DNA from: Leptolyngbyaceae cyanobacterium MP9P1.79
Lineage (GTDB): Bacteria > Cyanobacteriota > Cyanobacteriia > JARCMD01
Assembly: GCA_030248885.1 (NCBI GenBank)
Contig: JARCMD010000200.1
Location: 1 to 62,898, forward strand
Length of the DNA: 62,898 nucleotides
Direction of reading: 5' to 3'
The notes below the pieces were generated by a model. It was not told the DNA's origin and ran no database searches. It worked only from the letters and a program-made list of their open reading frames with translations. Below, in pieces: positions 42,785 to 50,641 of this stretch. The position numbers and the translations under genes were made by a program. The first letter of the stretch is position 1, and every line of letters begins with the position of its first letter.

Positions 42785-43291
42785 ATGAAATGGTCTAACG
42801 TTTTAAGTTTTTTTGCAGGTATATTTAATCTGATAACGGGGATCACTTTGGCGATCGCCCTGTTATCCACAGGCGCTTGGTTTGCCGCTAATTACACCAT
42901 CACCAAGTTGACTGCGCCGCCTCCCAGACCCGCTTTCCCCAACGATAAGTCAGCTAACGCCCCCAAAACTACGATCGCTCCGCCAAAGTTGGTGAAGGCT
43001 AAGTCTGTTTCGGCTAATCAACCTGAGCCATTTATTACTACAGTTGCCTCTGCCTCTCCCAAGCCCAAATTAGAACCAGGAGCCTACCCAGCACGGGTCA
43101 CTCAACCGATCGGCTTGGTTTTGAGAGATGCCCCCACACGAGACTCCAATCAAGTTGGTGGTGTAGAGTTTAATCAACGAGTGGTGGTTTTAGAAGAAAG
43201 TGCGGACAAGGGATGGCAGCGAATTCGGGTGGAAAATGGCGATCGGCAAGGATGGGTAAAGGTAGGTAACACCCAGCGATCGACTCCCTAA
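42785..43291 (+). CDS. Membrane-anchored SH3-domain protein
   Basis: This 168-residue protein has one N-terminal membrane segment (about 8-35; FAGIFNLITGITLAIALLST), a Pro/Ala/Lys-rich linker (about 45-100), and a C-terminal bacterial SH3-type domain (GLVLRDAPTRDSNQVGGV, VVVLEESADKGWQRIRVE, GWVKVGN). Such domains often bind peptidoglycan. It could be a cell-wall attachment or sensor protein; a specific role cannot be read from the sequence. Confidence 0.82.
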   Translation: MKWSNVLSFFAGIFNLITGITLAIALLSTGAWFAANYTITKLTAPPPRPAFPNDKSANAPKTTIAPPKLVKAKSVSANQPEPFITTVASASPKPKLEPGAYPARVTQPIGLVLRDAPTRDSNQVGGVEFNQRVVVLEESADKGWQRIRVENGDRQGWVKVGNTQRSTP

Positions 43292-43327
43292 TTGAGAGCG
43301 TCACATTGCTTTCAGCGACAACAGGGT

Positions 43328-43780
43328 TCAAAGTGAGAAATTATCCTCATCATCAATCTGCACATCCCAGTTAGCCGAAAGAACCTCGGCAACGACAGCT
43401 TCCAGGGCCGCCGCATTTAGGGTGCGATTACTTTGCTCCTGCAAAGGGTTAGATAGAGGCATGAGCTGGAGATGAAAGACATCCTGCACCAGTGTAAAAC
43501 AAGCCTGTTGATCAAACTTTTGCAATTCCAAGTAGTCAAAACTTTGGATATTAAGGTAAAGTGCGTGGTTAGCGACCAAGGTCGATCGCTGGGGGTCGGC
43601 GAAGACCTCCAAAACAAACCCTTCTCCTTCGCTAATCAAACGATCGTCTTGCTTGTAGAGGTAGCGAACCCGGTTTAAATCGCTCAACAATTTCTGCATA
43701 TCTTGCTTGTTGACCACAATCCCGTTGTCTACAATGCACGGAGCAGGCAGCCTGATGTTTCTTGATTGATCGTGACTCAT
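43328..43780 (-). CDS. Cyanobacterial protein of unknown function
   Basis: I do not recognise this protein of about 150 residues. Starting at MSHDQSRNIRLPAP, it has segments VVNKQDMQKLLSDLNRVRYL and LVANHALYLNIQSFDYLEL. There is no signal peptide, membrane helix or clear catalytic motif, and the C-terminus is acidic (IDDEDNFSL). The ATG at 43780 is preferred to an upstream TTG (43801). It is convergent with the SH3 gene with 36 bp between stops. Confidence 0.7.
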   Translation of the reverse strand: MSHDQSRNIRLPAPCIVDNGIVVNKQDMQKLLSDLNRVRYLYKQDDRLISEGEGFVLEVFADPQRSTLVANHALYLNIQSFDYLELQKFDQQACFTLVQDVFHLQLMPLSNPLQEQSNRTLNAAALEAVVAEVLSANWDVQIDDEDNFSL

Positions 43781-44573
43781 GGGAGAAGACCTTTGGCCCA
43801 AATCGGGTTAAACGTGAAGGATGGAAATGAAATTTAAAAGCTGATGCTAGCTATAAATTCAACGAACTTGTAAATTCAACAAACGATAATGAACTGTACT
43901 CTTTAAAACTGAAATGCCCCTTAAAATTTTGAACCTTAACGAGCACAAAAAAGCTGTACGCACGAACAAGCCGAAATCTAAGTATTGGTCTAAATATTGG
44001 ATAGAGCCATTCAACGCTCTAAGCTGGGTAAAACTTACAAAGGTCAGATTCGATGAGAGCTAGAACTCTGTGGCACTCACCAAAAATATGGCTGACGAAA
44101 TAAAATAACTCTATTAAATTCGGCTAAGAAAGATTGACTCAATAAAACAGGACTAAGGTTGTAAATAATTGGTTTTGATGAACCTAAAATTTAGTCTGCC
44201 CCTTATAGCTTTTGCAAGCAGATAATTTGCCAATCCGAATCTGTCAATCCGTCTTAGTTCATTTACTTTATGTATTTAACAGTAGCCTACGAAACAATAA
44301 TATCTTAAGTTTTCTGCATCCCAATCATTGGAACTACGGAATCTTTGTCACAGATCCCTGTGATCTGCAATCGAAGACCGAGGAATTTAGGTCACGAACA
44401 TAAGGTGACATTTCATTGTAATCGCGGTCACTAGACAAAATATAGAAGTTTAAAAAAAGAGTGGAAACTCCAACCATAAAATTATTACGAGGCATTTCTG
44501 GCTTCTCGAATGCTTGGTTTCTAGGTTGACAATGGCAGGTAATTTCCGTGGATATCCTTAGCAGTGCTTTGAA
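43781..44573. other. Intergenic region upstream of cobS
   Basis: No gene, RNA gene or clear long repeat is visible in these 793 bp. The region is A/T-rich and contains a short ORF-like stretch at 44212-44403 that I do not accept as a gene. No cobalamin riboswitch core could be recognised by eye. Confidence 0.5.
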
Positions 44574-45386
44574 ATGGACGATCGCTCCCTCAATGAACAA
44601 GCAGACGGGCAAGTAGAAAAACAGCATGTCGGAGGGCAGCTTCAGCTTCGTACCTTCGTGGCGGCGTTTGCGTTTTACACCTGTTTGCCAATTCCTGACG
44701 CTTGGGCGTTGGAATTTCGCGGTGTCGCTCGATTCGCGCCCGTAGTTGGGTTGGCGATCGGGGGACTTTTGGGATTATTAGATCTGGGGTTGCACAGCTT
44801 AGGGATGCCAGCGTTAACGCGGAGTGCCGTGGTGATTGCGGCCTGGGTGGCGCTGACAGGCGGGTTTCACTTGGATGGGGCAATCGATACTGCCGATGGT
44901 TTAGCCATTCAAGACCCAGAGCGTCGCTTAGAGGCAATGGCAGACAGCAGAACTGGAGCATTTGGGGCGATTACGGCGGTGATTATCCTATTGCTCAAAA
45001 CAGCGGCGTTGAGTGACTTGGGTGCCGATCGCTGGCTGGGATTGATGGCGGTTGCAGGCTGGGGACGGTGGGGGCAGTTGGTGGCGATCGTGCGCTACCC
45101 CTACCTGAAACCGACGGGGAAGGGAGCCTTCCATAAAGTAACCATCCGCTCGGCTTGGGAGGTGGTGCCCAGTTTAGTCCTGCTGCTGGCTCTGGGTGGC
45201 GTGCAGGTGGCGTTGGCTCCCGATCGCTGGTTGAGGGCAGTAGCGACGATCGTGGGGGGCGGGACGATCGCGTTTCTCACTGGACTTTGGTTTAACCAAA
45301 AGCTGGGAGGGCACACGGGAGACACCTATGGCGCGATCGTGGAATGGACGGAGGCATTACTGTTATGTCTTATGACAAATTTCTGA
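44574..45386 (+). CDS. cobS: Adenosylcobinamide-GDP ribazoletransferase
   Basis: Membrane enzyme that joins adenosylcobinamide-GDP with alpha-ribazole phosphate at the end of cobalamin (or pseudocobalamin) synthesis. The 270-residue product has several membrane segments and the family motifs FYTCLPIPDA, GGFHLDGAIDTADGL (metal-binding HLDG and D), DSRTGAFGAI, and GWGRWGQLVAIVRYPYLKPTGKG. The N-terminus is about 20 residues longer than average before the first motif, but no better start is available. Other cob genes are not in the window. Confidence 0.93.
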   Translation: MDDRSLNEQADGQVEKQHVGGQLQLRTFVAAFAFYTCLPIPDAWALEFRGVARFAPVVGLAIGGLLGLLDLGLHSLGMPALTRSAVVIAAWVALTGGFHLDGAIDTADGLAIQDPERRLEAMADSRTGAFGAITAVIILLLKTAALSDLGADRWLGLMAVAGWGRWGQLVAIVRYPYLKPTGKGAFHKVTIRSAWEVVPSLVLLLALGGVQVALAPDRWLRAVATIVGGGTIAFLTGLWFNQKLGGHTGDTYGAIVEWTEALLLCLMTNF

Positions 45387-45403
45387 CAGTTTCGTAAGTA
45401 AGC

Positions 45404-46672
45404 CTATTTCACCAAAATTTTTAATTCAACGTTCAGAAATTGGGCGATCGATTCAGCCATCTTTTTTGTGGCTTCCAGTTTGTAAGAGTCGGTAAAAATG
45501 GTCACATGCTTATCATCAATCAAGCGTAGGCGAATCTCATAAGTAGATGCACCGTAAGCACCAGGCGCTCCGTTCTCAACCTGCACAGCCTCGATCTCTG
45601 TTTGGGAATAGGACTTGGTTTCTTTCACCTGCCGATCTCTTCCCTGAGTTGCCTTGTAAATAAGAGAATTAGAGGCATGGTCAATTTCAATTTGTTCACT
45701 GTAAGTTTGAACAGTCAATCGGTCAGAGGTTTGTTTCAGCGTGTACCCGCCTTCATCTAAGTAACGGAATTTACTGGTGAGGTAAGGCGTGATCCAATTC
45801 GAGACTGTCATGTCTTCCAGTTTTGAGTCCCTTTCCAATTCCAATTGGGTTTGTGCAGAAGCTTTGTCTTGATTCAGCCAAAGTTTAGAGCTATCAGTTG
45901 CCACTCCATTTATAGAATTTAGAGGAAGTTCCAATATTTGTTTGCGCCCAAGGTATTGGCGATCGAGTTTGAACTGATTCCGTCGCTTATCAAACGTCCA
46001 AATGTCGCTTCTTATCCGAGCAATAGAGATCCCGAAAACCAAGCCTACTACAGCGATTGGAGGAAATCCTATCATTAGAAGCGGGAGTAACGTATCTCGT
46101 AGCTCAGCCATCAAATTTCCAGTGCGGGTATCTTGATCCCATCTCAATTTAGTTTTAGATGCTCCTTTAATCAGTTGCTCAATTTGCTCTACAGTCGCTT
46201 GACTGGTTGAAAGACAAGAATTTTGAGCATCTTGAATCAGAAACGGACTTAGGGGCGGAACTGTTGTACTCCGAGCAGAAACTCTAATCCGGCAGGTATA
46301 AAACGTTTTATTCTCACAGTTGTCTCCATCAGAGTCACAGACTTTTCTCGTTTCCTGAATTTCTTGAGCCTTTACCTCTCCCACCCGCACGAGAGTTTGC
46401 CCAAGCACAATTTTACCCTGGGCATCTTCTCGCTTGAGCTTGCAATCCACATAGGTTTCTGGACGGCTACAGGTTAGTGTAGTCAACTCACCTGTATTTG
46501 ATCGCGCTTTAGCATATAAGAAGGCAGCAAACAAAGGAATCCCAAAAACAAAGCTTGAGAAAAACAGCAAAGTGCCAAAAGCATCTAAAAGTTTGTAATT
46601 GAGCGATCGACTACTGGCTAGCACCAAGCGATCGGGCGTTTGTTCCACAATCTTTAGTTTCAGATTTGGCAT
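45404..46672 (-). CDS. Two-membrane-segment protein of unknown function
   Basis: This 422-residue protein has membrane segments at about 27-53 (LDAFGTLLFFSSFVFGIPLF and on) and about 195-218 (IGFPPIAVVGLVFGISI). Between them is a domain of about 140 residues with several cysteines (CSRPETYVDCK, CDSDGDNCEN, TCRIRV), probably facing the periplasm. The C-terminal about 200 residues are soluble and beta-rich (FDKRRNQFKLDRQYLGRK). I cannot assign a family. It is convergent with cobS and encoded separately from the AAA gene upstream. Confidence 0.7.
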   Translation of the reverse strand: MPNLKLKIVEQTPDRLVLASSRSLNYKLLDAFGTLLFFSSFVFGIPLFAAFLYAKARSNTGELTTLTCSRPETYVDCKLKREDAQGKIVLGQTLVRVGEVKAQEIQETRKVCDSDGDNCENKTFYTCRIRVSARSTTVPPLSPFLIQDAQNSCLSTSQATVEQIEQLIKGASKTKLRWDQDTRTGNLMAELRDTLLPLLMIGFPPIAVVGLVFGISIARIRSDIWTFDKRRNQFKLDRQYLGRKQILELPLNSINGVATDSSKLWLNQDKASAQTQLELERDSKLEDMTVSNWITPYLTSKFRYLDEGGYTLKQTSDRLTVQTYSEQIEIDHASNSLIYKATQGRDRQVKETKSYSQTEIEAVQVENGAPGAYGASTYEIRLRLIDDKHVTIFTDSYKLEATKKMAESIAQFLNVELKILVK

Positions 46673-46795
46673 AGAAATGCTCTTTAGAAGGTATTTTGAA
46701 TAGTTTACTGAAGAAGAGTTCTATGAGGCAAGGGAGCAGCGATACATCAAGAACTCATTCACTTCTGTGGTTTCAGATAGGTTCTTGGGCTGGCT

Positions 46796-48793
46796 CTAAA
46801 CCCAGTCTTTGACCTCAGCTTCAGTCAACGATCGCTCCATCTTGACGTATTCGCTGCGGGCGGCTTGCAGCAAGTGCCTCATGCCTACAGGTTCTCCGGC
46901 ATCAGCAGCGAAGAAAGCAGCATTCAGAGCAATGTTACGAATGTTGCCCCCTGCCACGCCCAAACGGGCTAGCTTACTGACATCGATATCTTGAGTTGGG
47001 GTCTCCTTGGGAAACACCCGCCGCCAAATTTCTTTCCGTTGGGCCACATCTGGGAAGGGAAAGCGAATCGCAAAGCGAATCCGGCGCAGAAATGCCTGAT
47101 CGATCGAGTCCTTGAGATTGGTCGTGAGAATTGCTAGTCCTTGATAGGCTTCCATCCGTTGCAGCAGATAGCTGACTTCAATATTGGCGTGGCGATCGTG
47201 GCTATCTTTCACCTCACTCCGCTTGCCAAAGAGAGCATCGGCTTCATCGAACAGCAACACGGCTCCTCCCGCTTCGGCGGCATCAAAAATGCGTCGCAAA
47301 TTTTTCTCGGTTTCCCCGATGTACTTGCTGACTACCGCACTGAGGTCAACTCGGTACAGGTCTAGGCGCAACTGTCCGGCGACAACTTCAGCGGCCATGG
47401 TTTTTCCGGTGCCACTGGCTCCAGCGAACAACGCACTGATCCCTAAGCCGCGTCCCCCTTTGCTCGCAAAGCCCCAGTTTTCGTAGACTGTAAATCGCTG
47501 TTGGACGTGGGTGACGACATCTTGCAAGACTTGGCGCTGGGCATCGGGCAACACGAGGTCGTCCCACGTTGCCGAGAGGTCTAGGCGTTGGATTAAATCA
47601 TCTAACCGGAGCCGAGACTGCACCCGACAGCTATCCCACAGGGCTTCACCCACATCACGATTGCTCCCCAATGCGTCGGCACAGGCAGCGCGAATGGCAT
47701 TAGCGCTGAGGTTGAATTGGGACGTGACTGCCCGAATGTGCTGCTCAAGGTCTTGATCGAGGTGGGAGGTGGCGATCGTGCCCAAGGCGCTGTGCCAGAG
47801 AGTTTCTTGTTCCTGAGTGGTGGGTTGACGCACTTCAAAGGTGAGCAGGGTGCGTTGAGAAGAGCGCCGTCGATCTAAATTCGTGACGATTAACGGAGAG
47901 CGAATCTCTTCAATTACCTGGTCGATCGCCGCCTCCCGTGCCGCATCGTTGCCATCCGCCCGATCGCAGTCCAAAATCAGCGCACTGGCATTGATAGCGG
48001 CTTCTCGCTCCCATAAGCGAATGATGTCGCTGAGATCGGCGGGGTTGGTGGGAATTGTCTTAGCAGGCATAAGATGCAGGTTCAGCCCCAACTCTTCACA
48101 AGCGGCTATGGCGATCGATCGCTTGTTGCCACTTTCATCCCCGCACAATTGCACAACAGGTAGGTGTATGGATGCTTGTGCGGCTCGAGACCAGGTTTTC
48201 GCCAGTTTTTCTACCAGCGATCGATGGGACGGGGGCAGGGCCGAACTACGATTTGCCTTCAGGGGGTGAATGGCCGATCGCAACCGTTGGTCTAAGTGAG
48301 GAATTCCCAGCAGAAAGTGCAACACCCACTCATCAATTCGTAGCGGGCTGAGGGTGAGAGACTGTCCTGGCCCAATATCGATCAACCGCCAATAGCGCAA
48401 TGGGGAATCGGGACTGAGGGCATTCCAGGAGGGTGTAGCCAGAGCAGACAAGGCTAGACGAAAGGTGGGAGAGGAGTGTTGGAGGTTGCTTTGAGCAACG
48501 GCGCACAGGGAGGCAAAGGACGCATCGAGTTCAACGCCAACACACAGGAGTATAATCCCTTGCTCAAAAGCTGAAAGTTTAAAGGTCTTGCCTAACTGCT
48601 CCAGGGCGGGAAGAATGCCTTGGGGGTATAAAACATCATCCCCTTCCCAATCCTTAATGGGTTTACTGCTCTCCCTAACTCCTATCTGCTCTAGATAGCG
48701 CTCTATAGCTACCCGTACCCGATCGACCGACCTCATTAAGTAAGCTTGGTTGATGTCATACCAGTTGCTGACTGGGGAACTCGATAGAGACAT
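46796..48793 (-). CDS. AAA ATPase resembling contractile-injection-system ATPases
   Basis: A 665-residue protein with a conserved N-terminal region (LEQLGKTFKLSAFEQGIILL, CVGVELDASFASLCAVAQ), a degenerate middle AAA-like segment and a canonical C-terminal AAA module. Walker A is GASGTGKTMAAEV, Walker B is VLLFDEADALFGKR and the arginine region is QAFLRRIRFAIRFPFPD. The N-terminal motif is characteristic of the AAA ATPase (Cis15/Afp15 type) found in extracellular or thylakoid-anchored contractile injection system loci. No sheath, tube or baseplate gene is in this window, so the function is inferred only by resemblance. Confidence 0.78.
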   Translation of the reverse strand: MSLSSSPVSNWYDINQAYLMRSVDRVRVAIERYLEQIGVRESSKPIKDWEGDDVLYPQGILPALEQLGKTFKLSAFEQGIILLCVGVELDASFASLCAVAQSNLQHSSPTFRLALSALATPSWNALSPDSPLRYWRLIDIGPGQSLTLSPLRIDEWVLHFLLGIPHLDQRLRSAIHPLKANRSSALPPSHRSLVEKLAKTWSRAAQASIHLPVVQLCGDESGNKRSIAIAACEELGLNLHLMPAKTIPTNPADLSDIIRLWEREAAINASALILDCDRADGNDAAREAAIDQVIEEIRSPLIVTNLDRRRSSQRTLLTFEVRQPTTQEQETLWHSALGTIATSHLDQDLEQHIRAVTSQFNLSANAIRAACADALGSNRDVGEALWDSCRVQSRLRLDDLIQRLDLSATWDDLVLPDAQRQVLQDVVTHVQQRFTVYENWGFASKGGRGLGISALFAGASGTGKTMAAEVVAGQLRLDLYRVDLSAVVSKYIGETEKNLRRIFDAAEAGGAVLLFDEADALFGKRSEVKDSHDRHANIEVSYLLQRMEAYQGLAILTTNLKDSIDQAFLRRIRFAIRFPFPDVAQRKEIWRRVFPKETPTQDIDVSKLARLGVAGGNIRNIALNAAFFAADAGEPVGMRHLLQAARSEYVKMERSLTEAEVKDWV

Positions 48794-49020
48794 TAATCCT
48801 CCAACTTTAATTCAACAGGGGTAATGTGGGAGAACACGTCGATCGTGCTTAGGAATTTTGTAGACTGCAAGGTATCCAGGAATCCACAAATCATGAAAAA
48901 TGAAGAGTGGCTGGCAAGTTGTCCGGCAGTCGTATCTGGCGATCGTGGCATCTGCCAGTGAGATTAGGAAAATCACTGCCTCAGCAAGCAGTCTATATCA
49001 TCTCTATAAATCATCTATAA

Positions 49021-50214
49021 ATGACATTCACAAAAAAGCATAAAAGATCCAGGGGACTCAAGCCGGACAGTCGTCGCCCAGCTAAGGAACTTTGTAGCGA
49101 GTGTGGACTATGCGACACCTTTTACATTCACTACGTTAAAGAAGCATGTGCCTTTTTGCATCAGCAGATTCCGCAACTGGAGGAGCAAACCCACGGCCGA
49201 TCGCGCAACCTGGAGCAGCCCGACGACCTATATTTTGGGGTGCATCAGGACATGGTGGCAGCGCGGAAGACCGAGCCGATCGCTGGGGCGCAGTGGACGG
49301 GAATCGTCAGTTCGATCGCCATTGCCATGCTGAATCAAGGCTTGGTTGAGGGCGTGGTCTGTGTGCAGAATACGGCAGACGATCGCTTTCAACCCATGCC
49401 CGTCATTGCTCGCACCCCAGAGGAAGTTTTGGCGGCACGAGTGAATAAACCCACCTTATCCCCCAATTTATCAGTATTGGAACAGGTGGAGCAGTCGGGG
49501 ATGAAGCGCCTACTGGTGATTGGGGTGGGGTGCCAAATTCAGGCGTTGCGATCGGTGGAACAGGCGCTGGGATTGGAAAAACTCTACGTTCTGGGGACAC
49601 CCTGCGTTGATAATGTCACCCGTGCTGGCTTGCAGAAATTCTTGGAAACCACGAGCCGATCGCCGGACACAGTTGTGCATTACGAGTTCATGCAAGATTT
49701 TCGGGTTCACTTTAAGCATGAAGATGGTTCAGTGGAGACCGTGCCATTCTTTGGCTTAAAAACTAATCAATTGAAAGATGTATTTGCTCCGTCTTGCCTG
49801 AGTTGCTTTGACTATGTAAACTCCCTGGCAGATTTGGTCGTAGGCTACATGGGTGCGCCCTTTGGCTGGCAATGGTTGGTGGTGCGAAATGACACGGGGC
49901 GGGAGATGCTAAACCTGGTGCAAGATCAGTTGGAGACCCAGCCTGTAACCTCTCAGGGCGATCGTCACAATGCTGTGCAGCAGAGCATTCCCGCCTATGA
50001 CAAAGGAGTGACCTTGCCCATGTGGGCCGCCAAACTGATGGGCGTTGTGATTGAAAAAATCGGACCTAAGGGGTTGGAATATGCGCGATTTTCGATCGAT
50101 TCTCACTTCACTCGCAATTATTTATACGTAAAGCGAAATCATCCCGAAAAGTTAGCTGCCCACGTTCCAGACTTCGCCAAGAAGATTGTGGAACAGTATC
50201 AGTTGCCAGACTAG
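49021..50214 (+). CDS. bciB: 3,8-divinyl chlorophyllide 8-vinyl reductase, BciB type
   Basis: Ferredoxin-dependent reductase of the FrhB/FdhB family, related to Synechocystis slr1923 and to plant hydroxymethyl chlorophyll a reductase. The 397-residue product has the N-terminal cluster motif CSECGLC (residues about 27-33), GVGCQIQALR, GTPCVDNV and a later SCLSCFDY, giving cysteines for Fe-S clusters, plus a flavin domain. In cyanobacteria the slr1923-type enzyme reduces the 8-vinyl group in chlorophyll synthesis. The stop TAG (50212-50214) is part of the CTAG end of a MITE-like element. Confidence 0.88.
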   Translation: MTFTKKHKRSRGLKPDSRRPAKELCSECGLCDTFYIHYVKEACAFLHQQIPQLEEQTHGRSRNLEQPDDLYFGVHQDMVAARKTEPIAGAQWTGIVSSIAIAMLNQGLVEGVVCVQNTADDRFQPMPVIARTPEEVLAARVNKPTLSPNLSVLEQVEQSGMKRLLVIGVGCQIQALRSVEQALGLEKLYVLGTPCVDNVTRAGLQKFLETTSRSPDTVVHYEFMQDFRVHFKHEDGSVETVPFFGLKTNQLKDVFAPSCLSCFDYVNSLADLVVGYMGAPFGWQWLVVRNDTGREMLNLVQDQLETQPVTSQGDRHNAVQQSIPAYDKGVTLPMWAAKLMGVVIEKIGPKGLEYARFSIDSHFTRNYLYVKRNHPEKLAAHVPDFAKKIVEQYQLPD

Positions 50215-50319
50215 TGTTCTGTCAAGAAAATTTTGAGGGTATTCGACCCCTCAAAATTTAACTCCAACTAACTTCCCGGCTTTCAGCTTCCCGTCAATTA
50301 ATGATTGACAGACTACTAG
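50211..50319. mobile_element. MITE-like element, family 1 (copy 2)
   Basis: A 101-bp core (50215-50315) flanked by CTAG at 50211-50214 and 50316-50319, consistent with a 4-bp target duplication. Ends are TGTTCTGTCAA and TTGACAGACTA. It nearly matches the copy at 1-108, with the same internal hairpin. The left CTAG includes the bciB stop TAG. Confidence 0.85.
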
Positions 50320-50575
50320 CCAGGATTAAAAGTCCGGGTTGGAGTTCTTCTGCCAAGCTTCTGGATTCTTGTGAATTCGGGGATCTCAATTGTTATTCTT
50401 CGGACATTCCCTTCTGCTCGATCGCACTTTAGGATCACACTTTAGTTCGCCAACAACTTTTGAGCCTCTAAAGTCCGACTAAAGTAATCTCTGCATAGAT
50501 TTGCATCTAGTCCATCCCGTACAAGCTCACTGAAATCCATCCAAAATTGCTGACAGACTTTATTACCTGACTGTA

Positions 50576-50604
50576 TTGATGACTTGTCCGATCGATTCTA
50601 ATAT
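50576..50604 (+). promoter_or_regulatory. Probable carB promoter
   Basis: TTGATG (50576-50581) and TAATAT (50599-50604) are separated by 17 bp, 37 bp before the carB ATG. It fits a group 1 sigma promoter. Nothing else is seen in 50320-50575. Confidence 0.6.
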
Positions 50605-50641
50605 GTGTTGAACTTCCGCATCTCACCTTACCGATTACACT

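Noticed and set aside
44212-44403. 63-residue frame upstream of cobS
   Set aside because: Composition is that of random A/T-rich DNA, with no conserved motif and no clear ribosome site.
43781-44573. Cobalamin riboswitch upstream of cobS
   Set aside because: No recognisable B12 box or conserved core; a covariance-model search would settle it.
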